From Polytrichum commune (taxonomy: Eukaryota > Streptophyta > Polytrichopsida > Polytrichales > Polytrichaceae): a stretch of DNA of 60,000 nucleotides. This document shows positions 21,314 through 34,550 of this stretch, one piece after another. Numbering within the stretch: the stretch's first letter is position 1; every line of letters starts with the position of its first letter. A program made the position numbers and the translations under genes. The stretch is taken from positions 808,501-868,500 of the forward strand of contig OX485805.1 of the NCBI GenBank assembly GCA_950295325.1. The letters run 5' to 3'. Below the pieces are notes generated by a model. It had not been told where the DNA came from and ran no database searches. It saw nothing but the letters and a program-made list of their open reading frames with translations.

Positions 21314-24300
21314 ATGTGCAAAGGAGCGTCCGGGAAGCAGCGGGCGTCGCAGCCGAGCGACCCGCCCGAGATTCTGATTCCGCGGACGCTCAATGAATGC
21401 CAGCATGCACAGACGCCGCACCTGCGGACCATCAAGGAGCTCGTGAAATGCCGGTCCGAGCATCCTGCCGACTTCTTGCCCGTGTGGTGTCAATGTTTGA
21501 GGCCGGTGTTCCTCGTGCAAGAGAAGGAACTGAGCGTGGAGAGGGTTGTGAAGTATGTGTCAGCGTTCGCAGCGTATCGCAACGAGGAGCATGAGCAAGA
21601 GTGTGATGCGTTTGTGGAAGACTTTTTGAAGCATTTGTTACTGCTCACCAATGCAGCAAACAAAACCGTTCGCTACCGGGCCTGCCAGCTCATCGCTGAG
21701 GTGTGTCATCCTTTTTCTACATGTCATACACAAAATTCTATACATTGATTGTTTCCCCTCGAGGACATTGCATAATGAATTGGCTAAGCCCTTTGGAGAG
21801 CCCAGTTATGGCTGGTAGCCGCAGTGCCCTGATTGTTGGGTTCGGCCGGAGTTCGAGCCTGGCCGGGAGCCCGAGCTATGATGGGTAACTCCAAAGCGGC
21901 GTCGATGCTAGGAGCCATTCAGATTGATCGAACTACTATTGAGCTACTATCGATGGCTAAGTTGGTTGAACTGGTGCGGATATCTACGAACGATACGAAC
22001 ATGTTTGGCATTGGGGTCGTAGATATGGGTCGGGGACTCAATTACGAGATATAACCCCCGCTCTTAACGAACCAAACGCTGCCACGACGGCGAGATATCG
22101 CCAGAACCCTGTTATGTGATACACTGAATTGAACGAAATGAGTTTGATACGAAGATAATGCTCCGTGTCAACTTTGAGGAGGATTGTCGTCAGAATGCGA
22201 GCCTGTAATTCTATCTGTATTCACGTGTGTTTGAGCTGGCTATCAAACGATTCCTCAAAGAGTTTCGACCTTGAAGGGTATCTGGAACTTATTACCCAAT
22301 CTCTTGCAGTTCATAATCTGCTATTTAACTTTGCTTCAGGAGCAACAGAGGCATTTGGCTGACTGGATATTTTCATCTTAAATTCTAACCTATCAAGGCA
22401 CATCATACCACTAAAGTTTGTGCGAGCTGATGTTGAAAGGGTGACCAGGTTGTGTGCTCTAAGAACTTCGGATGGACTGTAATCATAGTCCGTAGCTTGT
22501 CAATAATCAGTTATCACTGGGAGCGAAGCTTATTAGATATGTATGGGGTAGAGTATCTGCACGCCTGCCGTCCTTTCCGCTCCAGACCGCCTGTTGGGAA
22601 CTGAAGATCCTTCTGTTGTCATTTTAGTGCAAATAAATGGCCTAGACATCCTTCTCGGAACACCAGATTATACATAATGTGTTAATCGACTCTCTGGCTG
22701 CGGCATTACAATTGCATTGCCAAAACTCTATACCACGAGTCAGTATACAGTGCACATGTGCTCTGTATAATGAGAGTGCTTCGCTTTGGCTGTGAGTGCA
22801 AAATACAGGATTCAAGACGTCGAATTATCAGACGCTTTTGCAATCATCAAACATTTTTCGTTTCCCTGCCCTTGGAATCGATTATCTGATGGGTAATCTC
22901 GGAGTTGCTATGGATCCATGCAGGTGATGACACGTCTAGCGGACGATGTCGAGGTCAGTGACGAGCTTTGGGAAGAGCTGATTAAAAAAATGAAGCAGCG
23001 CATGCAAGACAAGGTGCCTGGAGTTCGTGTGACTGCAGCTAGGGCGCTTGCACGCTTGGTCTCAGGAGACGAGAATGATTCTGTCGTCTCTGTGTACCGT
23101 CAGGCCCTTGAGACCGACCGAAGTGCGGTATGCATCGCCCCTCTGCATTCTGCACACCACGAGTCTGTTAGATTACCGATGTTTTTTTTTTGGGAGATAT
23201 GTAACTTCTCCTGCCATATCTTAGGTGTTGAGAATGACGATAATGTGCAGGATGTGCGCAAGATGGTTATCCTGTCGATCCCTGCAATCAACACGACAAT
23301 CCCACAAATCGTTGAACGCACTGCTGATGTCAGCGATCTGGTCCGCAAAGCCGTCTATTTGGTTCTTTGCAATAAGTTTCCTATCCCAATGCTGAGGTAA
23401 GAAACTGCCTCATCATTACATGGCGACTATGGACTGGCATCCCGGTTGGTGGGTTCAAGTTGCTTGTAGACAACCAAGTGTATTTAGAGACATAATCCAA
23501 GCATATGACATTGGGGTTCCGAAGTAGGTGAGATGTTTGAGAATGGAAAGTGGCTGCCAAGCAGGTAGTCACTGCAACACTTAAAGGCTTGAGAAGGCGG
23601 TTGTTGTTAAACACGTAAGAGAGCAACCTTCTTCAAGAGGACTTCTCCTGTACATTAATGGAATCACAAGTTTGCCCTCTGCGCCATGTGGTCCGGGAGT
23701 AGTTCTTTTATAATTTGAAGTTTATTATTATATTGGTTGCACGACGTGGATCCCTGAGTTATTTCCTTGTGCTTAATATTTTTGGCATGGGAAAGGGATA
23801 CGAGTGCTGATAAATCAAGTTTCGATAGGAGACTTAATATGTAGGTAATAAGTTGAGAATTCACAATCTGGGAATTATCCACAAAACATACTACTTATAG
23901 GGGTATGACAGAAATTGGCGTAATCTTTCTTTTAGATTTTCTGATGATTTTTCTCGTTTTTTTGTTTTTGATGTTGCAGCATTATGCAGCGTGCCAAAGT
24001 ACTTGAGCGAGGTCTTGCTGACCGCATTCCTGCAGTACAAGCGGAATGCTTGAGTATGCTGAAGACGTGGTTGACTCGTGATTGTGAGGGAGATGTCATT
24101 GCCCTTCTTCGTTATTTGGATGTTGAGACAAATGAGAAGGTAGGCGAATCAGTTCTGAACGAACTCCAGAAGCAGGGGCTGATCAAAGCAAATGAGGGAG
24201 AGGGACTCCGGCAATTTCTCTTGCCTTTGACCGGAGAGAGCACAGGTCTTTCCAACTGGCTCTTCCTGCTTTGTGGAAAAGTACTAGACCTCGGTCTTCA

Positions 24301-27300
24301 AGGATGTGGCTTGAGCTGTTCTAATTTTCCTGCTCTTTGCAGAAAGTGGAGAGTACGAAGCACAGTTGATGGGTGCAGAACAGGCATTGTATTGGCGTAT
24401 CACTTGCACGTACCTACATGCTGAAGCTCAGGTAATTGTCCCTGATATCAATGTATACTAGTGGGTATGTTTTGGCATTTAAAGTTGTCTCTACAATAAG
24501 GCACATTCTGGGATGTTTCTAGTGTTGCTTAGTTCTAAAGACAGGTTTGGCTCCCTTCAGTTGTTTATATATGTTATTCGAGTTGCAATCAACCATGAAG
24601 TTTTCTTTTGCTTCTGAAAGTTCTGGTGGCATTCATTGGGATACCATGAATGCAGGCCAAGGGGAATGAGGCAGCAACAACCGCAGGTGCACAGTCTGTG
24701 CTCAATGCAGCAGCTGCTGCTGACTCTAACGAAGCACTTGACTCCATCCTACCTCCAACTGTTGCATCCTATGTTGAATTGGTCACTGCTCACCTAAATG
24801 CAGGTAGCATGTCTTAGCCCTGATGCTGTAGTGAAGGACTGTCATTCCTTGGCCGTTAAAGTTCCTCTTCAGGTGTTGTATGTGCTGTACAGTTTACCTG
24901 ATATTTGACATACCCTAGGTAATCTCCTCATACTTGTTTGCAAGAGTTCAATCTATCTGCTCCTGGACCTTTTATTAAGTTAACTGATAAAGTGAAGCTG
25001 GTTGCACTATGCTTTTATGGTAGGTCCACATTATCGCTTTGCAGCACGCCAACTCCTACTGTTGGCCAAAGTGTTTGAGTTCACTGATAGTGCAAATCGA
25101 AAGGTTGCTGGTGCTCTAGTGAAGTCACTCCTGCTGGCTGAAACTCCTGACAGTGAACCTGAGGGACTCCAAAATCTTAATTCAGAAGTTTTTATAGGGG
25201 ATGGTTTGAGCCTTGGAGGTGATCAAGGTAAGCCCTTCTGATTCATTTGAAACCTGCTTAACTTTTCATGTATGTACACTGAAGAAAATTTGGTATTCTG
25301 TGCAGTGAAGTTCTCAAACAAAGAACGAAATAATGTACCAACAATCTGGTCTAAGTGTTGTATCTTCTAGAAATTAGAAATAATTTGGATGGTTTGGCCC
25401 TTGTGACTTAAAGACTCATTTCAAGACTGGGAGGCACACAGATTGGGCTGCTGCAGTTGCAGAGTTTGCAGTAAAGGTTTACTCTGAGCAAGGAGAGTAT
25501 GAGAAAGTGGTTGCTGAAGCTGTATCCAGATTGGGTCAACCTTGCCGTGATGGGGGAGCGGAGGCCAGCCAGTGGTTGCATTGTCTTGCAGTGACGAGCC
25601 TCTTACTAGAGCGTCTCATGTCCTTACATCAGCTTGTGGGATGTGCAATCGGTAGTCAAGAGATTCTTGACGCTCTCCTACTACCAGCTGTAAGTAAAAA
25701 GAAAGTCCTATATATCAGTCATTTTAGAGATTTTCCAGACTGTTGTGGAATTTTCTGTTCTTTCATTCATGAAAAGAACTTGGATGCTCAAAGGGGTTTT
25801 CACATCCGTAGGCAAGGGGCAATTGCACGAGATACACCCTATTGGTGGGGTTGCTGCTGGTTGAGTGATTTCAGTTGTTCCAAGCAGTGGTGGTGTTCTA
25901 AATGAATCTGAGATTGTATTCTTACGAGATTTAAACTACTTTCAGGTGAAGCATGTGCACCCTGAGGTGCAGAAAGCTGGTCTACGATGCTTGGGCCTCT
26001 TTGGGCAGCTGGCAACAAGGCCTAGCTCATCAGTTGTGAGGCAGTTACGTCTTTCAATATCCAGTGGGATTGCGCTTGTGCAAAATATGGCTATTAAGGC
26101 TTTATTTGACCTCGTCCTCTGCCATGGGGCGACATCCCTAGATCGAGCTATTGGCATTGGCTCTGACATGGGACCTGTTCCAGAGCCTCATGCACCAGAC
26201 TTCCAGGTACTTCAAATTTACGCTCATTGGAAATTAATCTGCCCCCCTCTCCGCTCCCCCTCCTCCTTATATGTGTTGGATATAGTACTCTTATTCATAA
26301 ACTGGATATGTGTGTTGTTCAGCTACCATCAGATAGCACACACCTTGGGCTTGAAGGAGAAGAATTAAATGCAATTCGTAAGCCTCTCCTGGACCTATTG
26401 ATGTCACTGTTGGATTCTGAAACAATATTTGAGGAATCAGAAGTGGATACATCAGCAGAAGCTGAAACAGCAAGAAGTCTAGTGGCTGAAGGATTTGCAA
26501 AGGTGTTACTTCAAAGTAAACTATTCAAGGATATCCAACCAGTTGAAGACCTTATCCTTGCCAAAATTCTGCACTTGTACTTCAATGAAGATTTGGAAAT
26601 ATCTCCCAGGTTTGGCTTAACGTCATGCCCTACAGTACATTGTATGCATCTTGCTTCTTGATTCACTTTTTTCACTCATGTCTATGAAAGTAGGAAGTAG
26701 ACCATATATATCAATCAACACATGAGCTGATTAAGTCCAAAGAAAACAATTCAGTGTCTTGGAAACCAATCATTCTCTTGCCCATCTTGTGAAGCGAAAT
26801 GATAGTTAGTTTTCCTTTACATTTAACTAAGTTTTACATAGAGCACCTCCATCAGTAGGTTAAATTCAACTCAACGATAGTCTCCTACATGCCGCTTAGC
26901 ACTTGATTACAAAGGATTGAATTTCAGCTTTCAGAGTTCACAATTTTTAGTTTGAACTCTTTTAGTATTTTGCAGTGTCCTCAATGAGGTCTTCATTATT
27001 CACTTGGCTGATTCTGGATGACCTCAAGGTTGTAAAAAGTGGGCATCTGTATCCATTAGCACCAGAAGGTAATAATGACCTCTGGTTTGGGTTGATGAAT
27101 GTTCTGCAGCATTTGATTGCTTGAAATTTTTATGACAGGTTGCAGCAATGCTTGTCGGTCTTCTTCAACAATTATTCAGTTCTCTCAGCTGAAAACAAGG
27201 TGGGCTATTTTGACGTTGCTGATTAACTGGAATACTTATTTCGTCATAATAGTTATCAGGTGATTGTATTTCATCAGAATCTGACCACTGTACTGACGTT

Positions 27301-30080
27301 TATAAGGTGCATGTTGGCCTGGTTTAGAAATGTGTTGCAAGAGCCTTCATTCCAGTGATGCGAGCTGAGTGGCCTGGAGTATATGGCAACAAAGGAGTGG
27401 CATCCACGATGATGTCAGCAAAGAAGCGAGCAACACAGCTATCACGGTTTATGCTACAGCTTCTGCAGAATCCTCTTCTTTCTACTGCCCCAGAACTCCA
27501 TGGTCAGGGGGCAGATGGGGAAGGCGAGAATGTTCAGTTTCCTCATGGCAGCAACTCACCTGATTCAGGCCAAGAGAGACTTGCTATAAACATTGCTGTT
27601 GAGGTACATATCTTGTTTAAAATTTACATGGTACTATGCACTAAAAGCATAAGTACTCTCTGATTAACATCTTTCTGGTAGACATGATATGTGAAATATA
27701 TCGCAATGCTTTGAAGAAATATCTGATGGTGGTGGGGTCTGGGTAGGTCAAACACCTCTCAGGGAAAACCAGTACTACTGCCAAGGCTTATTTGGTGGCC
27801 ATAGCAAGGATTGCTTCTTCTTTGGAGTTCCGCCATTCAGCTCAGGAAGAAATCAAATGCATGATCAAGCTTCTTGTTCCGTATGTCCAACATCCTAACG
27901 TCTTGAGCATGGATCTCTAGAGTACTTATAACTCTTGTTCTACATTTCTTGCTTGATTGAGAGTTTATGAATTGCTACTGATTTTGCTTCAAGCATATAT
28001 GGGGAGTGTTGTGATCTAGCTGTGCCTGTCTTTTTGCAACATCTGCTGGTTATGCTTGCAGTATGATGGATGCTGTTGCACACGATAAGCTGCTGGTGAA
28101 AGAACTTAAGGCATTGCTGGCTCACTTGAAATCCATGGACTTGACCCCACAACAAGACCTTACCGATGAGCAGCTGCAGGTCCTTCTTGGTGAGAACCTC
28201 TGCAACAGAGCTTGAACTTGAATTGCCATTCAATGTTTAAGAAAATAGTACATTCATTCTGTGGCGACTTCAAAGGTTTTGTGACCTCCAATATTCAATT
28301 GCATGTTGTGCACGACTCCAAAAGAATTTTGGAGTGAGAATATGCTTGTTAGATTCGCCACTTGGATGCTTGCAAGGGCACTTTATGAAATGCTATGAGA
28401 TGGTCCCACCAGGAGCAATGGGAGGATTTCCTTCCACCCTGTGACTTGAGAGGTCCTCCAGGGCAATGAAGGTTTAATTTGCATAACATTGATTGTGCAG
28501 ATAATTTGAAACTGAATCTCCCAATTGAAAATGATGAGGAGGAGCAAGCTGCTACACCTGTTGCCGTTTCTAAAAAGACTCCCAGCAAGCAGTCGGCCAC
28601 AAAGCGTAAGTCCATTCTGTTCTGGCATCATGCAGTGTTGGATCTTCTGGCTCAACCTGGCACAGGTTCAATGCTTTGAAAATACATACTAATCATACTG
28701 AGAAGTCTTGAATTCAGAAGGAGATCCTATTGTTAGCATCCCAAAATCTTTGGCCACCTTGTAATGTTTGGGTAATGTTTGGTACTTATAGCAGTTGATG
28801 ATTACTTCATGTACCTTCAAGAACTTAGCTTGCACTATGACAAAAAGGGATGGACACTGGCATGCATACTGGAACTGTGGAATTTATACTAGTATGACTC
28901 TGAACTAGTGTGTTGGTGTAAGCAGGTGCAAAGAAACTTGCAGCGGTTGTAGAGTCACCTGTACCTGTAGGCATTACACGTTCTCAGCGCAAGAGCAAAT
29001 CTGAAGCTCTACACCGACTGTCCCTGTCTGCAGCAAAGCAGCGAATAGTTCACTCTGATGAGTCGGATGAAGAATCATCTAGTTCACAAGGAGGTAACTC
29101 ATCTGAATCTGACGCAGCTGATGATGGGGGTGTAGAAGTTGCAGCACCCAAGCCTACCTCCAGAACTGCGTCTTTGCAAAGTTTGATAAAGCCTGCTAGA
29201 ATGACCCGTTGTCCATCAGTTTCAATTGAGGATTCGACCTTTTCATCTGCTGCTAAGACACCACAGAGGCCTGTACGAGGTGAGGGGTGTCACTTCCTAC
29301 TTCAAGCACATGCGTTGTTGCAATTAGCGCCTTGCAGCTTGCAAGCAAAATAAGACAGAACAATCACATAAACTGTGTTCCTTCTATAGTGGAGCGTTGA
29401 GCCCTTATCTTTTATTTTCAATGTCTTGGTGTAGTCCAAACCTGGAAAAACCCAACAATAGTTGGCTGACCGTTCTATCTTAAGAAGCATGTTGCTGCTA
29501 CTTTACATCCATCTTAGATGCTTTTATATCCTACATTGAGAAAGTTGGAATTGCTTCCACCACAATATTACCTATGAGTAACATTGAAATTCACTGTTTG
29601 ATGCAATTCATGCTGGTATGTTAAGTACTTGATGCTAATGAAATGTCCTGGTAAGCAGACTCCAGCGATGCATCAAGTGTGGAATTAGATGATGAGGACA
29701 GTGCTATGCCAATACATCCAGGACCCGGCAGGCATGTGGTGCAGCCAGTGGGAGGCTCTTCAAAGGACACAATCCAGAGGAAGGTTGCAACAAGAGGCAC
29801 CAAAGAAGTAGCTAAACCTGGGCCACGTCGAACAAGACGGCAAATGTCAGGAACAGCCTCAGAAGGGTCCACTGTCAACACCCAAGACACTGCCTCAAGT
29901 GATGTTACAGCGGACGAGGCTATTTCTGTTGACAGTCGAGCACCACCCTTCTCCCCAGTTATTGAGCTGGAATCAAGTGACAGCGATCCTGAGAACCAAC
30001 AAGCGCTCAAGAAGAACGTGAAAAAGGGTGCACCGCCTGCGGTGAAACGGCCTGCTACTCGACGCACGGCGTGGAAGTAA
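21314..30080 (+). CDS. CAP-G: Condensin complex subunit 3 (CAP-G), 17 exons, 1,239 aa
   Basis: Non-SMC HEAT-repeat subunit of condensin I, which compacts mitotic chromosomes in the nucleus. Exons, all phase-compatible: 21,314-21,700; 22,924-23,127; 23,251-23,396; 23,980-24,245; 24,343-24,431; 24,656-24,803; 25,024-25,227; 25,442-25,689; 25,946-26,206; 26,323-26,609; 27,139-27,199; 27,328-27,603; 27,747-27,880; 28,062-28,189; 28,501-28,605; 28,926-29,279; 29,659-30,080. They sum to 3,720 nt, exactly 1,240 codons. Residues about 1-480 are HEAT-type helices with plant CAP-G signatures (VERVVKYVSAFAAYR, LADDVEVSDELWEE, LERGLADRIPAVQ). Residues about 565-900 fit the Cnd3 C-terminal domain. The last about 290 residues are low-complexity, rich in Ser, Asp, Glu and Lys, making the protein longer than the usual 1,000-1,050. 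Exon 3 could alternatively begin at 23,233, adding six residues in frame. Confidence 0.92.
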
Positions 30081-31960
30081 CATCCACACTGGGTTCTGAT
30101 TGTCAGCTGTGTCAAGCAGTGAAGTATGTATATGTCATCGGGCACTGAGGCTTGGATAGGGTGAATACCTCATTACCTTCTCGATGTGCCTAAAAAGTTG
30201 GAGGGATAAGGACATAAGCTCAGAAGCTCATGTAGGTTGTCTGAGAATTGTATATCACACTCCCTTGTAGATCCCCTTTGAGCAGTTTTCATTCATTGCA
30301 CTCTGTAAATTTATGACTCTGATTTTGAGAGTCACATGGAAGAATTGTGTATTCTTCCAAAAATTGCAACACTACTTCAGGTCGAATGTTTCAGGTTTAT
30401 TCAGTGCATCTATCAGTTCTTAAAGGCCAAAGTGTGTGGTCTTTGTAGTTATCTGAACACCATGCATACCTGATATCTTCATTTATGGTGGTGACTGCCT
30501 TTTACCTAGCATGGAAGAAAAAAGTTGGCTTTAAGGCAAGAACAGCAGAGGATGAAGAGTTGATGTTCTTAAGGTTTTGTCCTTCGTGTGAAGATCTTCT
30601 TTAAATAGCATGCACTGTTGTGGTCCTTCACTCCTACAAACCCTATCAACGATCATGGTTTGTGCGAGTTCATAATGATTTACCACGATGTTGTGAGTTG
30701 TATGTTACTAATTTGCAGATACACGAAAGCTGGGCTTTTCAAGCGGAGAAAATGAAGGACAAGCTGTTCTGCCTGGGCCCCCTTCACAATAGTTTCATGA
30801 AAATATTCTCTTCAAGACGTAAGTGCACTTCATCTTGGCATCACTGAGATCGTGGTCCTTACTCAATGCAGACATACATAATATCCTCCTTGTAAGCACC
30901 TCACCATTTCAACCCTCATGCATGTTCAGGTCAATCTCCTGTTGGTGTTCTCTTTCTAAGTCTGCTGCAAAAACAAAGATCTAAGTGGATATCACCAGAG
31001 GACTTAGAGCACGACTGCTACTATTTGATGTATTAAAGGCTTGGTACCATGAGATCCTTGGCCGAGTTAACAAGATATGCCCCTACAGGCATTTATTGCT
31101 CTGACATGCGATTGAATGGCTGCAACTTTATAGCAATGTTGTAATTCTTGGTATATTTCTCCCTGAGGGCTTGCAGGATTACAAGGCTCTCTTCACAATC
31201 TGGTAGTCCAAAAAACATATTGACCAAAGATTGTCCAGTTTGACTTGGGAGTCTCAATTGCATGTTATGTGTTAGTTTAACCAATTTACATCAAATAGCT
31301 GATGCTCATTTCACTTTGCTTGACATACTTGTGGTAGCACTTTTACCATTTTTCTAAACGTGGGCCACCCGGATTCCTCGAGTCACAGAAGTGAATGGTT
31401 GATGAACAATTCTTAATTCCATTAGGTTTAGCGTCATCAAAGTACCTTCCTGTTGAGCCAACTACGCTTAATTTCAAGTTGCAAGATTAGTGCAGGTTCG
31501 CATCATGATATTCCTCAGCACTCAAGTACTCAATAGTTCTCAACCAATTCTTGTGTCATCTTTTCTGTTTTGAGTATCAAGGACTAGACGATCAACTAAG
31601 TAGCTTCACAAAATCAAAGATACAACACACCACAGCAGTTCATGGACCATACTCATTCCTATTCGCAAATGCAAGTACGAGAAGCTTTGTGATGCTCATT
31701 CAAGGTGATGTTAGTGCAATCTATCCTTGCTACAAAGTGAACATTGCAATAATGACAATGATGACAATGTGATGTGCGCAAGCATGTGGTTTGCATTTTG
31801 TGGTGGATTATTTTAATGTTAAAACAAGTCATATATGAGAGGGAAATGTGACAACAAGGAGGGAGATTTAAATTGAGCATGTTCATTCCTTTGGATTTTG
31901 AGATATAAGAGATGGAGTGATATTACGGAGGGTCTCATTACGGAGGTTAGGGCGTCTCTC
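30081..31960. other. 3' flank of CAP-G; no further gene seen
   Basis: The first few hundred bases are presumably the CAP-G 3'UTR. Open frames at 30,620-30,847 and 31,551-31,772 are short and resemble nothing recognisable. There are no strong repeats until the large duplicated segment that starts near 31,970. Confidence 0.4.
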
Positions 31961-32356
31961 TAAAACTTACCACATCCATGAATAAAAAAATTATTTATTG
32001 ATCCAAAATTTAAAAGCTTGCCTCCCAACCTAGAGACACACACATTTAAACACAACATGTGTTCTCCTTGAACCCCTGAGCTTTAACTCATATGAAATAG
32101 TATCTAAGAGATACTTTTAGAAGTCTTAAGTCTCCCGTTATATGGAAACGTCCATATACAAGGATTTGATTTATTATATCTTTTCACTTTTATGGCCTTG
32201 ATTTGATCATAACTTTCCCATGTCTTATCCATCGACGCTCCTTAGTGTTGAACACTGACTCCTCATTCGTCCGTCCTCTTTAATTTTGGATATTGAACCC
32301 TGCAATTTTCATCATCCTCAACTTCCCATTTCCCAATTAGTCCATTACAAACTTAC

Positions 32357-32565
32357 TACACTAAATATCATATTTAGTGTCACTTTCTATTGGATTTACA
32401 CAATGCTATATATTTTCATTATTGATGTGATTTTTTACCACATGAAATTGGTGATGTTCTTTAATGTCCAAACAACCAATTTAACATTTGTCGGTGAAAT
32501 ACTAGATATATATAGCATTTTGTAGTTCCAAGTAGTAAGTGACACTAAACATCATATTTAGTGTA
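32357..32565. mobile_element. TA-flanked MITE with self-complementary termini, 209 bp
   Basis: Both ends begin TACACTAAATAT and are followed by RTTTAGTGTCACTT; the terminal inverted repeat exceeds 45 bp with a few mismatches. Each terminus is itself nearly palindromic (CACTAAATAT then ATATTTAGTG). TA flanks suggest a Tc1/mariner-type MITE. The equivalent element sits at the same relative place in copy D2 (41,894-42,114). Confidence 0.75.
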
Positions 32566-34130
32566 CTTTATCTTTCTAAGTTCTTAGAAACTTTACAAGG
32601 GATTGAATCACCTTATCCACTCCATATTCAAGCTAATATTGTATCATCAGACCAGCTTCAATCTTCACCAGAAATGAAGGACCTCCTCAGATTTCCAATG
32701 AAAAGACAATTGAAAATCACACACACCACATATTAGTGTAAATAGTCCTTCAACATATTCACACTTCATTGCACCACCTCAAAATTTCAAACTCCCTTGG
32801 GAATGTTTCATAGTTTCTTCTCTCCTTCCAAGCTATTCTTAGGAAGGGCAGTGGAGTCTATTAACCGTTCTCATAAATTTGCAAAAGTAGCAGGATTTTG
32901 GGAAATGAGGAAGCTTACATGCTTGGAATTTGGAGCTCTTGGTATTGACGGAGTGTCGACTACCATGACCCAACTCACTTCCCTTCACTTTGAAACAATT
33001 CCACACAAAAAAGGAGGATTCTTATTTTTCTGTCAAATAATCTAAAATGATTATCACGCATTGTATACATGTATGGCATCAAGCGGCATGCACAGTCTCC
33101 AGTAAACCTTGGGTTGCTTTCTATTTCTCAAACTTTCTTGCAAATCACTAATAGTCCCTTTTCTCTTTATAAGACCTTCTTGGAAAGAGAAATGAAACCA
33201 TTAACGATCTACAAAAAAAAGAAGATATTAGAGACCCAAGGTGCTTGGATATGGACATTCCTACTTATGGTAAAAGGTTTTAAGGCTTTTGAGTATAAAC
33301 CATCAAGAGGAGCCTACAAGTCATGCATTGGTGGTGACCTCAAATCAACACCTCAATATATTTCAAGGAGTCCTTGAAACTCAAGATATGAATTTCAAGG
33401 AGTCTATAAAAATTGACTTTATTGACCTCTATATACGCAAGCCGGTGGTGGATCCGAACTTGGAAGAGCCTTCTCACTCAAAGCAGATCACCTACTACCG
33501 ACACCCGATTGGAACCAAAATAAAAATAAAGGAATTCACACAAACACATCAAGATGGCACAGATGATCTAGGTGATAACTCTATGCGTGTGTGTGTGATT
33601 CCAGATTCCAGAAGCCACGGAGATCTACACATTTGTGCTCCCAAAGCTCGCTCGTGGGCGAACTAACAGTAATAACCATCCTGTCATGCCAACGACATGC
33701 CAATGCCTGTGAAATGAAAGAATGAATTATGAAGAAACAACAACAGTCTGAGGTTCGATCCAAGCATGGGGTGGGGATGCCTGTGGGAGTGCTGCACTAG
33801 TAATTACAGTTGAAGGCAGGTGGGGAGGAGATTGGAGGCGGAGTGTGTGTATGTATGTTGAGCTGCACATGCGACTGGTCCTGTGAAGAAGGGCAACAGT
33901 GGAGGTTGAGAAAGGTCTCAAAAGCAGCAGCAAAAAGGGAGAGAGAGAGAGAGACATGGCCCTTGCAATCTCCGCGGACAGAATAAGAATGAGACAGACA
34001 TGGGCAAGAGGTGTTGCAATTTATGCTGGGTCGAGGGAGTTGGGGGTGAGGAGTAGTTTGTGAGTAGAGTAGCTAGGTGGCTCAGTCCCACCCGGAGCAG
34101 TTGTTGGACGTGAATCTAATGAGTGCAATC

Positions 34131-34550
34131 TACACTAAATATTGTGTACATAGTGTCGCTCACTCACTATTTAGAGTTTTTTTTTGTTTTTTATATGAAA
34201 TTTTGTTTGGGAACACATGAGGCGCTTGACAACGTGTTTAGTATTTTCATCAAGTAAAGGGACGATTTCACGGTCAAGAATCGAACCGCCAACCACTTTG
34301 TTCAGTTTCGGTACCTTTTCACTATCATCTGGTAGTTTAGGGTAATCTTGGACCACATTATTTAGAATTACACAAAGATATAACTATTTATTATACAACG
34401 CATCTTTTGCCAACAAAGGCCAACTTGGTTGCTTGAACATTATTGAACATTCATGTCTTCACTTGGTTTAAAGAGTATATTAAATTGTAAAAAGATTTAA
34501 CATTGTGTAACTTCAAATAGTAAGTGACACTAAATATCAGATCTAGTGTT
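34131..34550. mobile_element. MITE of the same TA family, interrupted by a SINE
   Basis: Left end TACACTAAATATTGTGTACA and right end GTGACACTAAATATCAGATC belong to the CACTAAATAT family. It is longer than its D2 counterpart (43,742-43,963) because a SINE with a target duplication sits inside it. Confidence 0.65.
34176..34358 (-). mobile_element. tRNA-derived SINE, copy 1
   Basis: On the - strand this has pol III-like boxes (CTAAACTACCAGATG region; GGTTCGATTCTTG) and ends in an A-rich tail (poly-T on the + strand at its left). It is flanked by TATTTAGA on both sides (34,168-34,175 and 34,359-34,366). The paralogous DNA in D2 (about 43,785) lacks it and has a single TTTAGAATA. It resembles the SINE at 46,855-47,049. 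Confidence 0.8.
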
